Source: Siphonodentalium dalli (Eukaryota > Mollusca > Scaphopoda > Gadilida > Siphonodentaliidae). Taken from it: 64,000 bases of DNA. The notes beneath the pieces are model-generated. The model did not search any database, was not told where the DNA came from, and saw only the letters and a list, made by a program, of their open reading frames with translations. The position numbers and the translations under genes were made by a program. The stretch spans positions 127,174,754 to 127,238,753 of the forward strand of contig CP136061.1 of the NCBI GenBank assembly GCA_032622095.1, read 5' to 3'. This document shows, piece by piece, positions 36,511-49,089 of this stretch; positions within the stretch are counted from its first letter, which is position 1, and each line of letters starts with the position of its first letter.

Positions 36511-36816
36511 TACTGGGCACATTTGTGTCAAATTTGGTATTGTAGATTGTAGTCAAGATCAAATTGGTTTAAAATCTTCATTTTAGGAGTGAGAACTGAG
36601 TTATAATTGGTATCAGGCTGTGATTGGACTTCATTATAATGATAAGTGCCATGTATGGCCTTGTCTGTACATAAATGAACCATGTTCTGCCTCTAATCAC
36701 CGTTATTGTTGAATGGTGTGCCCAGTTCTAATATTTCAAATTGGTCAAGTTTAATTGGCATCAAACATACTAATATTATTTGATTTAAATTGCATATGGT
36801 CAGGTCTCTGAGTCAC

Positions 36817-37160
36817 CAGCCAAATAAAGCTTCAACAGCCTAAAATATCTTCGGTCTGTCTCAATAGAACCATACAAATATGGATATCATTGGAACCGGC
36901 TCCTTGACCACATTGTGATAGTTACAGTTATGCCCTGTGCCAATGCATTCTCTTATATATGCGAGTCAACCATAGGTCGCCTCGCATATATAAGAGAATG
37001 CATTGGCCTAAAAATAATCTTTTTTTAACACTTTTTACCATTTTATAATTTTTAATGTGTTAAGCCAATGCATTCTCTTATATATGCGAGGCGACCTATG
37101 GTCGACTCGCATATATAAGAGAATGCATTGGCACAGGGCCCTTCTGTTGGGTAAAGGGAT
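36817..37160. mobile_element. TTAACCCTTTACCCAAC element, inverted, one end missing, with ~30-bp flanking repeat
   Basis: It matches the 20740-21139 copy in reverse. It begins at GCCAAATAAAGC (the other copy's GCTTTATTTGGCC) and ends TTGGGTAAAGGGAT. A 30-bp direct repeat flanks it (36787-36816, 37161-37190). Confidence 0.8.
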
Positions 37161-37190
37161 AAATTGCATATGGTCAGGTCTCTGAGTCAC

Positions 37191-37995
37191 TTTAGTGATT
37201 ACTTTTCCAAAGAAATGATAATTTTGTTCGACCATCATCTATTGTTGATGGCTGTTAGAGAAATAAATGTCGGTATGATTTATTGACCAGATTGATGAAA
37301 TCAGCAACTTTTTGACAAATAGCGAAGGTCTCTGGTGACAAAAAATGAACTGATATCAAGAACTGCCATAGGGACCTGTCTAGGTCTGGGAAAAAGTTTG
37401 AAAATATATGAATATATGGTGCTGATGCTGCAATGGATGGGGTTGTGGGTGGGGTGTAGAGGCCTAGCTGTCTAGCCCCCGTCCCATAGCTACACCACTA
37501 ATACTGATGAAAAGACTGTCATTCAATGTATATTATAACCACAAAGCATTTCTTATGCATGAACTCATCTACACCATCTTCCCGGCCTGTAATCCTATAA
37601 AGTGTTCTGTCATATGTAGATCTAATTAAGTATATATATAGAATCATCCATGTTTACTCATCCTTGCAAGTATATTTTCCTTTAAAGGAAATTTATTTCT
37701 TTTGATGCTGGGCGGAATCTGTCAGTTTACACATTGTTGCATTTTGTTTGTTTCTTGTTTCTGTTTCATTATGCAATTATTTCACGAAGGAGGCTAGGAG
37801 CTGTGTGATTACATGTTTGTATTGACTCTCTCCAGTGTCAACGTAGTGTAGTAGTTTACGTTTTATGGATTGCTGGGTACACACGTTCTGAATCGGTCTG
37901 GTGGAGTTTCTCAGACATAGTTTGTTATTGAGGTATTTATTGGTTTTCTATTATTCTTTGACCATTTCTTTACAAAATATTTATTTTGACAAGTT
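37191..37995. other. Unassigned DNA
   Basis: No recognised feature. Confidence 0.35.
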
Positions 37996-38205
37996 CAGTA
38001 ATGCCCTAAATAATTGACTCCTTAACCACAGCAGAATTATGGGTAACTTTTCAGGATTTAGTCGGAAATATGGCTTGTTGCCATTCATTGGAAAGCTCTG
38101 AGAGCTTTCCGATGAATGGCAATAAGCCATATTTTCAACTAAATCCTGAAAAATTACCCATTATTCTGCTGTGGTGTAAGGAGTCGATTCTTTAGGGCAT
38201 TACTG
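37996..38205. mobile_element. CAGTAATGCCC MITE, full palindrome
   Basis: Centre AAAGCTCTGAGAGCTTT. TA follows the right end; the left flank reads TT. Confidence 0.85.
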
Positions 38206-38303
38206 TACCTGCTCACCCTTCAGGTCCACTGAATTCAGTTGATAGAGAGAACCATTATCATAGAGTTATCTTCTCCTATTTGAACTTCGTGATGGAAAAC
38301 AGT

Positions 38304-38600
38304 CAAGTCTGGAAAAAGTGTGTCTGACATTTGCAAAATGAGGTCCCCAGAGGGTGAATATAGTGATGCTTCTCCTCATTCTGTTTATGCCTTAATAGGG
38401 AAGTATCTATAGTCTCAAATTAACTTTGTTTTCAGTTACCTTTTCCCTTCTGTTCAGTTTCAATATCCCTTAATTTTCAGGAGATAAAATGCAAAATCGA
38501 AGTGATTAATAGGTGAATATCACCAACTTCAAATGGGGAACTTCAATCAGACCCACTCTTTAGCAGTTGAGGCCTAAGCAGAATGAGGTCCCCAGAGGTT
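38304..38600. mobile_element. CAAGCCTG-family MITE, truncated
   Basis: It starts CAAGTCTGGAAAAAGTG. The first hairpin is deleted at its centre (38365), the interior is in reverse order, and the last hairpin stops at CCCCAGAGG (38600). Confidence 0.75.
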
Positions 38601-38797
38601 AGATAGGCTTGAAAACAATTCCTTATGTTGACTACATGTAGTTCTCTTGAAAACAAATTTTCATTCTATTTATTTTATTTCCAATAGACTTGTCAGAAAA
38701 TTTTGACATACATTGATTCCTACCCCACCCCCACACACCACTCCCCAGAAACTTGAGCCTGTTTATTTAAATATCAGAAAAAAACTGCCTGTAGATC

Positions 38798-39134
38798 TTA
38801 ACCTCTTCGCTGCTATGACGTCCGTATCTATTACGGACGTAAAAGTGCACGCCGTGTGCTATATGGTCCGTAGGTACTACGGACCTACTTCAGCACATCA
38901 GAAGTAGGCCATAATATATAAATGGAACTCAGAGATTAGTGCATCGGAATAACTGTAACTCGACGTTTCAAACAGTTTATGATTTCCCACGATTGTGAAC
39001 GATAATAGCCTTTCAGCTGAGTAACTTTTATGGTTCTTTTGACATTCCCGCTATATTTTCCCATTGGAAAATGCCAATAACGTCAACAGCCCAGCACACG
39101 ACGTCATAACGTCATTTAGCAGCGAAGAGGTTAA
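38798..39134. mobile_element. TTAACCTCTTCGCTGC element with serial palindromes
   Basis: TTAA at both ends; TIR TTAACCTCTTCGCTGCTA. The left subterminal region carries two palindromes in a row, ACGTCCGTA...TACGGACGT (38819-38841) and GGTCCGTAGGTACTACGGACC (38864-38884). The right has GACGTCATAACGTC. No coding capacity. Confidence 0.88.
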
Positions 39135-41523
39135 AGAACATTAAATCACAGACTGACATGACCACGGTGGAAAAAGGGCACTAATGTGAGCCTTTATTTT
39201 TATGCTACATGTATTCCTGGCATTGGGCCAAATAAATTTACTCACTCACTTCAAAATTCAAAATATTGTACCGTATAGCTTGTATACCAAGGGATTTTTG
39301 ATATGATTGAATAAAATTTTATACTTCCACTTTCAAAGCTCAAAAGGTGTATTAACACTGAGTCACGTATACAATAAGGATATGAATATCTTTGTGTTGT
39401 CAAAAAACTTTAACTAAATTTTATGAAAATATCCACCAACCACTGTGAACTAGTTTTCAAATTCTTTCATACAAAGGAACTTGCTGTGCAGGTCTATTTT
39501 TGCTTAAAGATATTTTCCTTTTGATGATATTCTGAGCATTTATAACCAATTGATGCATTAGTTTTCCTCGTGCATATCTCACATCAGTCTCGGGTTTTTT
39601 TTTCATTTGTTCTTCTACATGTGTTATATGACTGCCCGGTGCAGTGATTTGTTCATATTCTATTTGACTGCACAAGGCTCCTAGTGCAGTGACAGATCAG
39701 TACTCGTGCACTTTATATATGCTCATATCCTGCTTTATAATAAGCCACCGAAGATGGTGCATTAGGGATGTGGTTAGAGGGTTTTCCACCTTAACATGTC
39801 CACTGGACCTCCCCCCTAAACACCCACCCCCTATAAAGGTGGGACACACTATTTACGGGCTTGTGAATGATGGGTATACTGGATTCCATACAACCAGTCC
39901 TCCTTCCCTCTTGTTTGTCTGTCCATATGTCTGTCATATCTCAGCCAATGGTTGTCAAATCTCAATGTAATGGTATGGATATTCACCATGATGATGAATA
40001 TTTTCAACGTAGTGTGAAATGGTGATGTTTGCATTATTCTTTGTCAATTTTGAACTTTTTAGTAGCTCAATTTTACTTTGTACAGTTTGATCTATTGCTG
40101 TGGGTTGGCATCCGTCTACAATTTCATTTGGGTCACCCTGCAGGCCGCATTCCTCATCCGCCGAAACATCAACAAAAGCAGATAATCCATTACATGTGCC
40201 TAACAGACCAACAACACTGACAAAACAGACATTCAAGATGCACAGAGAGTTAATCAACAGTGGTTAAAATATGACAGTGAGAAAAAAGCGATGTTCTTTT
40301 AATATGATATAACTTGTAATATTAAAAGTACTATCTGGATACCACTTAGAGAATTATCATAACATTGCCACTTTGATATATTTTATTATATAAAGATAAA
40401 AAAAATATTAATTTTTCCCAATTGAATTCAATTTGGCAAGTCCTTTTTATAAGAGAAAATTTTGGTCCAGCACCAACCTTGAACTAAGTTCAGTTTGGTG
40501 CTGAACATTATGTGTCACTTTAAATTTCTAAGCTCCCAACTCCTGATTTCTCATTTAGCTCCCCATCCCAATGAGATCCTATGATGAACCAAAATTGAGG
40601 TGACCCCCATTCTATGCCTTTGATTTTATTCATATTGACATTATTACATTTTAAGTTAGTTCACAGGGAAGGAAACCTCAGTACTTGCTCTATCTAATCC
40701 ATTAACAAAATGATTGGCACCACATTTATTCTCCATAGAGTGCTAATTTGTGGCTAACTTGGGTCTGGGTTACTTAATGAATTTATTTAATCTAAATTCT
40801 CCACCCTAGGACCATTCTTCGACCGCATTAACACTTTGAAGTTCACTGTTTCGGCCGTTCTCATACTTCAAATCTGCATTGATTTCTCACGATGTTACAT
40901 GAATTTTATGTATTTGGGCAGGTGGGACCTTAATCTCTCAACTCCCTAAAACAACAAATGTCACAATTTCTTCTTTAAAACGTGGGTTGAGTGTCACCAA
41001 TAGTCAGGTCCGTAACTTCCCCAAAATATTAGGGGGGGGGGGTGTAATGTATCCTTGCCCGATGTCCTCTCCCATTTTGCTGGACATTATATTGTATTCA
41101 GAACATACTGAAGACAAATATTGAAGACCGGATAGGAGGCCTTTAATAAATGGGGATATTCTGGGAGACTTCCCCTCTCTCTCCATTCCCACCCTCACGG
41201 GTGGAGTTTACACACCATAGATAATAATTCACAATGTTGGAATTTACATGAAATATATTAAAAGTCTCTGATGTTAATTGTACAGTGGTGTATAGGGGAG
41301 TAAGAATCTCATAAAACAATTTGACAAGCCTGCCCAGCAAACAATTTGACAAGAATTTGACAAGCCTGCCCAGCAAACAATTTGACAAGAATTTGACAAG
41401 CTTGCCCAGCAAACAATTTGGAACTGGATAACACAGAAAGAGGCTGTTTACTGTATACTAATGGGCTGCTATAATTTTATGTATACTATTTATGTCTTTG
41501 TTGTGCACTTTGGTTTACATATG
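39135..41523. other. Unassigned DNA with repeat scraps
   Basis: Holds a GTCTGTCC-type scrap at 39775-40110, a TTTGGCAA scrap at 40430-40490 and the 41310 minisatellite. No gene supported. Confidence 0.4.
41310..41421. repeat. 41-bp minisatellite, ~2.7 units
   Basis: Unit ACAATTTGACAAGAATTTGA plus CAAGCCTGCCCAGCAA, three times. Confidence 0.9.
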
Positions 41524-41640
41524 CAGTAATGTCCTAAATAATCGACCCCTAGACCACAGCAGAATTATGGAAAATTTTCAGGATTTAGTCGGAAATATGG
41601 CTTGCTGCCATTCATTGAAAAGCTCTCTCGTGCATTACTG
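41524..41640. mobile_element. CAGTAATGCCC MITE, right arm almost absent
   Basis: The left arm to AAAGCTCTCTC is followed directly by GTGCATTACTG, TA. Confidence 0.75.
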
Positions 41641-42066
41641 TACTATGTTAGAATTATGTTAGGCAATATTAATTGGCATTAACTCTTCATATGACCAAAG
41701 TTACAATGTAATTGCTTGACAACTGCCTGATGGAAGCACTACTTGGAGTTTTTTTTTGGGGGGGGGGGGGGGGGTGCTGTGATTTATAATCGTATATATA
41801 TATAACCAATATTTCGAGAATGTGAGGGCTACTAATTATTTATGCAACAATCACCTTTTCATGAGAACATTAGGACATATTATTAATAATATAATAATAT
41901 TTATAATCATACATTTGCTGTGTGGATCTTGAATGTAGGATGTTGGTTGGTTGAAATAATATCATGCGATGCCATGTGATTTTCATGTGCAGGCCCCAAA
42001 TTTTTTCCATATTGTACCGAAGCAACTTGCAACTCGTTATCAGAATATTGTTAAAAATGGAAACTA
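41641..42066. other. Unassigned AT-rich DNA with a poly-G run
   Basis: Contains a 17-base G run at 41758-41774; otherwise unrecognised. Confidence 0.4.
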
Positions 42067-42193
42067 TTAACCCTTTCATGACTGGAGTTTTCTGAAATTT
42101 TGCGAAAACCTGTGCCAATGCATATATGAGAGAATGCACTGGCACAGGGTCTTTAATGCTGCACCAGTGCAGCTCCCATCATCAAAGGGTTAA
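42067..42193. mobile_element. TTAACCCTTTCATGAC-family MITE, internally deleted
   Basis: Both TTAA ends are intact (42067-42070, 42190-42193). Only a remnant of one hairpin remains. Confidence 0.85.
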
Positions 42194-42276
42194 TCTGTCA
42201 GTTCAATGTAAATATAAGGAATGGATGTTTATTTTGTTGCATCCATGGATTATGGATAGTACCTGGTCTGACATTT

Positions 42277-42585
42277 TTATACCCCCACTTTTCGAAGAAA
42301 AATAGGGGGGTATACTGGATTGACTTTGTCTGTCTGTCTATCCATCAGTCTGTCCATATGTGTGTCCGCACAGATATCTCAGCCATGGTTATTTGAATGA
42401 AATTTGGTATGGAGTTTCACCATCATGACTGCTTTCAAAAGAGTGCCCCAAGGATGTTGTTTGCATTTTCCATTCTAGAGTTATCCTTCTTTGTTTTTAT
42501 TTAAAATTTTGGTTCCATCCTGACCATGTTTCAATTTAGTACCGTGGGGTATGCCAGCACCTGAGGGGCCACTTCTTGTTATGCT
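42277..42585. repeat. TATACCCCC-type element, single-unit relative
   Basis: TTATACCCCCACTTTTCG and the inverse form an end hairpin, followed by a GTCTGTCTGTC run, TGAAATTTGGTATGGAG, CATTCTAGAGTTATCC and GGGGTATGCCAGCACC. It shares the core of the 29077 array. Another partial copy is at 39775-40110. Confidence 0.7.
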
Positions 42586-43850
42586 TGGAACGCTTTTTAT
42601 TTATCGATATATATTGCATGTAAAACTGTATGAATGCTCTAGGTTGATCATTAGGGAGAGCTTGTTAGGACAAGGGTTACATCCTTTGGAACTTGAAGGG
42701 CACTTTCTCTCTGAATGCAATTTTATCCATCTTTTTGTAGACACCAGACAAGACGGAGCACCCTCATGGCTCTTGGCTCTGTCCTCCTGTTAACCTAATA
42801 ACCTTTATTTTTCTTCCAAGTTGGTTTAATACCGTTCACTTTTCTTGTAGAAGCTGCCAGCTTCTCTGCCTGTTATAAAGTCTAGTTGATCCAAGATATC
42901 ACAGAGGATTAATAGAACATAATACAATGCACTTAATATTGGAACAGATTGATCCAACTGACTATTTTAGCGGTACATCAATAAATGCCAGTCAAGGTTT
43001 CGTATGTTATATAATAAGATCTGGCTTCAATTGGCTCACCGATATTCGCAGACCAATTATATTATTAGATTTATTATCTCACTTATCGATAACATTAATA
43101 GAGGGCACTGCGCATTTTGAATCTGAAATAATTTATTAATTTGTGAATAAAGTGATATGACTTGTGACTATACCATTCATAATAAACTTAGATAAAGTAA
43201 CTATTAAACTTAAATAGTGTGTTTTCACTCTACATGTTTTTGGCCAATAGTTTGCATGCAAACTGAGAAATGTAAAATATAAGTTTTAAAAATATCTTTA
43301 AATTAACAATAATATTAGTTTTTATTTTGCTTATTGAACACACAATATGCTTTAATGTTGCCTATATTTTGCCATGTATAAGGTTGTTACATAGATAAAT
43401 AAGCAATGACATACATTTACGGTAAGAATTTCACCACATGAGATGCTAAATTTTCTTCTATAAATTGTTGCTGCATCATTTTGAAATGCTAACAATAATC
43501 ATTATTGATGTTAATGAAGGAATACATGTATGTGTGGATGAATTTACTGCTCTACACATTTAGTTATGTGCGGATGCACGTTTCTCTGCATATCATATGC
43601 ATTAATATGTGCATCATGCTTGCGTACAGAGAGAGTTATCCGGTAATAAAATGTCACTACGAGCTGCATTATTTATAAGCAATGAAGACACTTTACGACA
43701 TGATTGCCATCTTGGCTGTGAAATCACATTTTTCTCCCATCTGACTGGTTTTTGCTTAATTAAGTTTATGACCGTTACCTTCTCACACATGCAATGAGTA
43801 TACAGGGTGAATATTCTACTCAATAGCTGATGATGGTGTTATATGATACA
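42586..43850. other. Unassigned AT-rich DNA
   Basis: No recognised repeat or exon. Confidence 0.35.
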
Positions 43851-43852
43851 TA

Positions 43853-44124
43853 CAGTAATGCCCTAAATAATTGACTCCTTAACCACAGCTGAATTATGTG
43901 TAATTTTTCAGGATTTAGTCGGAAATATGGCTTGTTGCCATTCATCATAAAGCTCCCACTTTTCAGGATTTAGTCGGAATATGGCTTGTTGCCATTCATC
44001 GGAAAGCTCTCACTGAGAGCTTTCCGATGAATGGCCATCAAGCCATATTTCTGACTGAAGTCTAAAAAAAGTTACCCATAATTGTGTTGTGGTTAAGGAG
44101 TCGATTATTTAGGGCATTACTATA
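43853..44124. mobile_element. CAGTAATGCCC MITE with duplicated inner left arm
   Basis: The left arm reaches CATAAAGCTC and then restarts at CTTTTCAGGATTTAGTCGG (43968) before the true centre and right arm. The ~55-bp inner duplication gives 272 bp instead of ~210. Confidence 0.8.
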
Positions 44125-44149
44125 TATAGAGAGCACTGGGATGAGTTGA

Positions 44150-44380
44150 ACCCTTTTTACTAAATAATCGTTAACGAATACTAGTAGTACCCTCAGGAAA
44201 TGTTCAGATAATTAGTTCAACAAATGACCAGAGGCCGTTTGTTGAACTTCAATATTATCTGAAAATTTTCCACCAATGAATAGGAGTCCTTCTGCACTTG
44301 TATATCTTTTCTGCTTATATATCTTTTACTCAATAACATCCCTCCAGATTAATAATAGACCATTTCAATAAATACTTTAT
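44150..44380. repeat. TTAACCCTTTCTA-family element, partial
   Basis: Contains AAATGTTCAGATAATTAGTTC, the hairpin TTCAACAAATGACC...CCGTTTGTTGAAC and AATAGACCATTTCAATAAA. Confidence 0.65.
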
Positions 44381-44862
44381 TAATTAACAAAATTGGATAA
44401 TCCACTTAATAAATAAATGGTTAGGCGATAATTGGCTTTCATTGCCAGAATCTCTATTAATGATTGACTGTCTGTTCATAACAACTTAAACCTCCAGAGA
44501 AAGTTCAACTTCAAGAGTAGATCAGAGCACTAGAACAAGTTCAATAGAAGCATCGTCTGAATAATATGATCTTCAACACGGTTAATTACTGCTGCCAGTG
44601 CACTCTAAATTAAACATCCTTCCTGGGTGCAAGCAACAATTCCCACTGAGCAAAAAATTTAATGCCGTAGAAACATCGTAGATGCCGATATACAATTATA
44701 TGCAATGTTGTACAGCAATCATGTTTAAAAAGCCTGGTTATTGCACTACCACTGTTTGTGTTGATATTAATTGAGAATTACATGTATAATTTGCAGGTTT
44801 ATTTTCATGTTTTCATCACAATCTACATTTACCTCACAGAAAGTCTGTAATAGTTTAAAATA

Positions 44863-45075
44863 CAGTAATGCTCTAATTAATCGACTCCTTAAACACAGCA
44901 GAATTATGGGTAACTTTTCAGGATTTAGTCGGAAATATGGCTTGTTGCCATTCATCGGAAAGCTCTCAGGTAGAGCTTTCCGATGAATGGTAACAAGCCA
45001 TATTTCCGACTAAATCCTGAAAAGTTACCCATAATTCTGCTGTGTTTAAGGAGTCGATTAATTAGAGCATTACTG
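44863..45075. mobile_element. CAGTAATGCCC MITE, near-perfect palindrome with TA flanks
   Basis: TA at 44861-44862 and 45076-45077. The arms match almost base for base, including the shared variant CAGTAATGCTCTAATTAATC, which suggests a young or gene-converted copy. Confidence 0.9.
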
Positions 45076-45201
45076 TACTAAGCTCAATGAGACCTATCTG
45101 ATGATATGTAAGTGTCTCAATGTTGCAGCTGTGTCTTATTAAAACAGTGAATGCCATTTTATTAAAGCGGGAATAATTAACTTTCATTGCCAGCATATCT
45201 A

Positions 45202-45466
45202 TTAACCCTTACATGACTGGAGCTTCCTGAAATTTTGCGAAAAAACCCTTTGCCAACACAATCTCTTATATATGCTAGTCTTCCATAGGGAGCCTCACAT
45301 GTATAAGAGAATGCAGGCCTAACAGAATTTACCTTGACATTGTAAGCCAGTGCATTCTCTTATATATGCAAGGCTCCCTATGGGTGCTCCCTATGGGAGA
45401 CACACATATATAAAAGAATGTACTGGCAAGGGTCTTTAATGCTGCACCAGTGTAGCTCCCATTTAA
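45202..45466. mobile_element. TTAACCCTTTCATGAC-family MITE
   Basis: Starts TTAACCCTTACATGACTGG. Two hairpins; the centre of the second is partly duplicated (GGGTGCTCCCTATGGG). The right end decays at CCCATTTAAT. Confidence 0.75.
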
Positions 45467-46891
45467 TTAGAGCCTATTCATAATGACATAAAGTTCTACT
45501 TGAATAGTAGTTTAAGAGTGCTTGAACAAGTTTAATCCTTTCTTTAATAAATACTCGTTGACGAGTACTGGTAGTTCCCTTAGAACATTTTCAGATAATA
45601 AATTCAATACCCATAGGTCGTCAGATTTGCTATTATCTGAGCATATCCCACCAATGAATAGGAATCCTTCTGCACTTGTATCAGTGTCCTTGCTGGACCG
45701 AAAATTACTTTAGCCAAATGAAAATAGTTTTTGCGAAATTCTTCTAGAAATTGTCAAATGCTATCAGTTTCTGCAGCATTGAGTGATATATTTTGAAAAT
45801 CGCTGTTTATGTGACCTTTGATGTCAAGAGGATTTAGAAGGGTTGTTGCATCAGAAGGGCACATTAAAACAATGAGGTTTACTCAGGATTAACTATGTAA
45901 TCAGCACCACAATACATACTAGTACTAGAATCCCTTCGCACATTGATCAGTATCAGATCAACAGCATGTAATTGGTAGAGGTGTCAACTTTTCCTCAACA
46001 TTATAATTAAATTTTATTATTATTAGTGACTTGCCAAAATTATTGCCAAGAGAAATTATTTTTTGCCAAATGTGAAATATTTTTGCCACTGCAAATTTGG
46101 CAAGTGGCAGCATGATCCCTGACTTGTATATCTTGTCTGCTTATATTTCCTGCACAGCCCTCCAGATAAATAAAATAATAGACCATTTCCAAAGACTTAT
46201 CTAAGATATGTAATGCCTCAACCTAGAAACTGAGCCATATAAAAACAGGTAATGCTGTTTTTATATTAAAGAGGGGATAATTAGATTTCATTGCCAGCAA
46301 ATCCATTAATGAGGGTCTATCCATGACGACTTCCTCCTGAGAAGGTTCAACTTCAATTGTAGATTAGACCACTGGAACGAGTTAATGGAAGCATCGTCTG
46401 AATAATATGATCTTCAACTCGGTTAATTGCTGCTGCTGTGCACTCTAAATTAAACATCATTCCTGGGTGCAAACAACAATTCCTGCTGAGCAATAAACTG
46501 TCACCATCCAGTAAGAAATGAAGGTGAAGACGATAGTTTACGAGGAATTTGTTTTGCTTTCCAATCCACTAACGTCTAAAGTGTTTGGCTGTGTTCTTCG
46601 AGATTAGATCTATTACCATCACATTGTCACAAGATACCTCTCGAGTATGTGTTTATCATCAGCTCTGATTGAAGGGACCTGTCTGTGATTGAGATTTCTC
46701 ACAAGATATGGCTGAGATCGCACCTGACTTCCGACAATTCTCTGCATGCTTTTGACTGTATTCCAAAACAATGATTAAGGAAATATCAGAGATTGCAATG
46801 GTGCATGTGATGCATGGGCCTGTGATGTGATGCACCTGGCTTCCTAGCTTTGACTAACAGGATACAATAAGGGAGAATTAAGTCTTGTAGT

Positions 46892-47220
46892 TGACCCTTT
46901 CTATAATGAATAGATTCTCCCATCAGTTATAATAGTATCTATTGGAAGGGTCTATTATTCATCTGTAGGGATGTTCAGGATATAAAGCAGACCCATGGTT
47001 ATAAAAGTATACATTGAAACAGCATATTATTGATTTGGAGGGGTGTCCAGGATACATAAGAAGATGACAGGCAGAAAAACAGATGATACAACAGCAGAAG
47101 GTTTCATTTTGATTGGTGGGAAATGTTCAGATAATAAGTTCAACAACTTATTTATATCTGAACATTTCCAAAGGGATAGCTGCTCATCAATGATATATTT
47201 AGTATACAAAGTGTTAATAA
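46892..47220. repeat. TTAACCCTTTCTA-family element, degenerate
   Basis: Recognised by GACCCTTTCTATAATGAATAG, ATTCTCCCATCAGTTATAA, AAATGTTCAGATAATAAGTTC and the right part TTTAGTATACAAAGTGTTAA. Confidence 0.65.
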
Positions 47221-47674
47221 TTGACTTTATTCCAAAACCATGATTAAAGAAATATTAGAGATTGCAATGAAGCATAAAGTTGCATGTGATGCACCTGACT
47301 TCCTAGCTTTGACTAACAGGATACAATAGGGAAGAATTCATTAAGTCTGGTAGTTAATACACAATTTATTGCTTCTTTTGACTCTTCACTTGTAATAACA
47401 TTATCTTTTATCTGCTGTGTGTTTGGGGTTATGACGAAGCTGCATGAACACTGATATTATAGCTTCGTAGAAATCTGTTCTTGTTTGACTTTGGTATTGA
47501 ATGTTGAATTTATATCGTAGATTCACAAGGTTATTTAGTCCAGAGCAGCTTCACAGTGAATTAAGGGGTTTTTTTGCACATTTTTTTTGCATAATAAACA
47601 CCGAATGAAGTGCCATGGTATTTCTTGCTTATGATATATGTAAAGCACCTTGTCTGTTTTCCTTTCCCTGCATC

Positions 47675-48108
47675 CATGCCTGCTAATAGCGTGTCTGTCA
47701 TTTGCAGAATGAGGTCCCCAGAGGGTGAGTTTAGTGATGTTATCCTGCACAGTGAGCTAGCATGATCAAATTCACCCTCTGTGGACCTCATTCTGCTTAG
47801 GCCTCATCTTCTGGGAAGTATCTATCTTAACATTGTTTTCATCTACTTTTTCCCTCCTGGGAAGTTTCTATGTCCCCTAATATGCAGAAGATAAAATTCA
47901 TAATCGAGGTGACTAATGGGTGAACATCAACTTCAACTGGGGAAATTCAATCTGATCCTAGGTCTCCCATAGCAGTTGAAGCCTAAGCAGAATGAGGTTT
48001 CCAGAGGGTGAATTTGTGATGCTAGCCCAACTTGAGGGATAGCATCACTGAATTCACCCTCTGGGGACCTCATTCTGCAAATGACAAGAGAAACTATTTG
48101 TAAGCTTG
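47675..48108. mobile_element. CAAGCCTG-family MITE, full length
   Basis: Flanks CCTGCATC (47667-47674) and CCCACATC (48109-48116) differ by two transitions, consistent with an aged 8-bp duplication. Hairpins are at 47705-47795 and 47990-48080. Confidence 0.85.
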
Positions 48109-48120
48109 CCCACATCTCCT

Positions 48121-48385
48121 TTAACCCATAGCTAACCTGGTGCCTTTCTTTACTGAATAGTCATTGAAGAGTTTTTCCCTTAGGAAATGTTCAGAAAATA
48201 AGTTCAACAAACACCCATAGGTCGTCAGATGAGCTTAATATCTTAATATTTCCCACCAATTAATAGGAATCCTTCTGCACTTGTATCTATATCTTATTTT
48301 TCCTGGTTTTCAGATGAATATAGACCATTTCAATTTATTTGTTTATAATATAACATTTATTCATTATGGTATTAGAAAGGGTTAA
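48121..48385. repeat. TTAACCCTTTCTA-family element, partial
   Basis: From TTAACCCATAGCTAACC to TATTAGAAAGGGTTAA. Contains AAATGTTCAGAAAATAAGTTC and CCTTCTGCACTTGTATC. A related degenerate copy lies at 45530-45690. Confidence 0.65.
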
Positions 48386-49089
48386 TCAGTGGTGGCTTGA
48401 CTCCCAATCATTCATTTGTGGGGGATATTCAGCTAATAGAATTAATAATCAGCATCAGGCATGGAATGCTATCTTATTTTCCACAACCGTATCATTAAAA
48501 GTCATTTATTCAATGGAATCCCTGCCATTAAGTACATATTACTCCCCCCCCAATAAGTTGAATATAAATCGGAACTTTGTACCTATCATTAAAAGTCATA
48601 GTCAAGTATTAATTGGTCTTACCTGATAAAAGGTTGTGGTAAGTGTAGAATATAATGTGCATCAGATATGGCTTGCCTGATTCAAGATTGTGGAAATTAT
48701 AAAATATAAAGTGCATCAGAATCTCAAATATTGTATTGTAATTTCTATGGAAGGTGCATGTACATGTATAGCCACATTTCACTCAAGCTTTCTGCTCTCA
48801 TGAAATATACTTATACCATACATAACTAATTCCATAAAATATGCGTTTTGTCTATTAACTCTGTGATTACTAAATATTAATGGGCAGAAAGTGTTAAGTC
48901 CTGTGGTCATAGGCTGTTTTTTTTTAACTTTTTATCGGAACATTTCCTACCGATGTATAGGAATTCTTCTGCATTTGTATTATCTGTTTAATTGGTTATA
49001 ATTCCTGAGCATTCCTCCAGATGAATAATAGACCATTTCAACTGAATGGGAGAATCCATTCTATTAGCAATAATAATATAAAGTTATTA
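48386..49089. other. Unassigned AT-rich DNA upstream of the GRDP gene
   Basis: Holds a weak TTAACCCTTTCTA-family remnant at 48940-49060. No promoter motif could be assigned; the gene's first exon may lie further upstream. Confidence 0.35.

Noticed and set aside
20770-37135. CRISPR-like repeat array from the regularly appearing palindromes
   Set aside because: The repeats are dispersed TTAA elements in an animal genome, with no regular spacers and no cas genes.
39955-40257. Minus-strand open frame with a hydrophobic N-terminus and Cys residues, resembling a small secreted protein
   Set aside because: Part of it (AGCTCAATTTTACTTTG... TTGGCATCCGTC) matches the repeat lead at 34095-34150, and the rest has no splice or promoter support.
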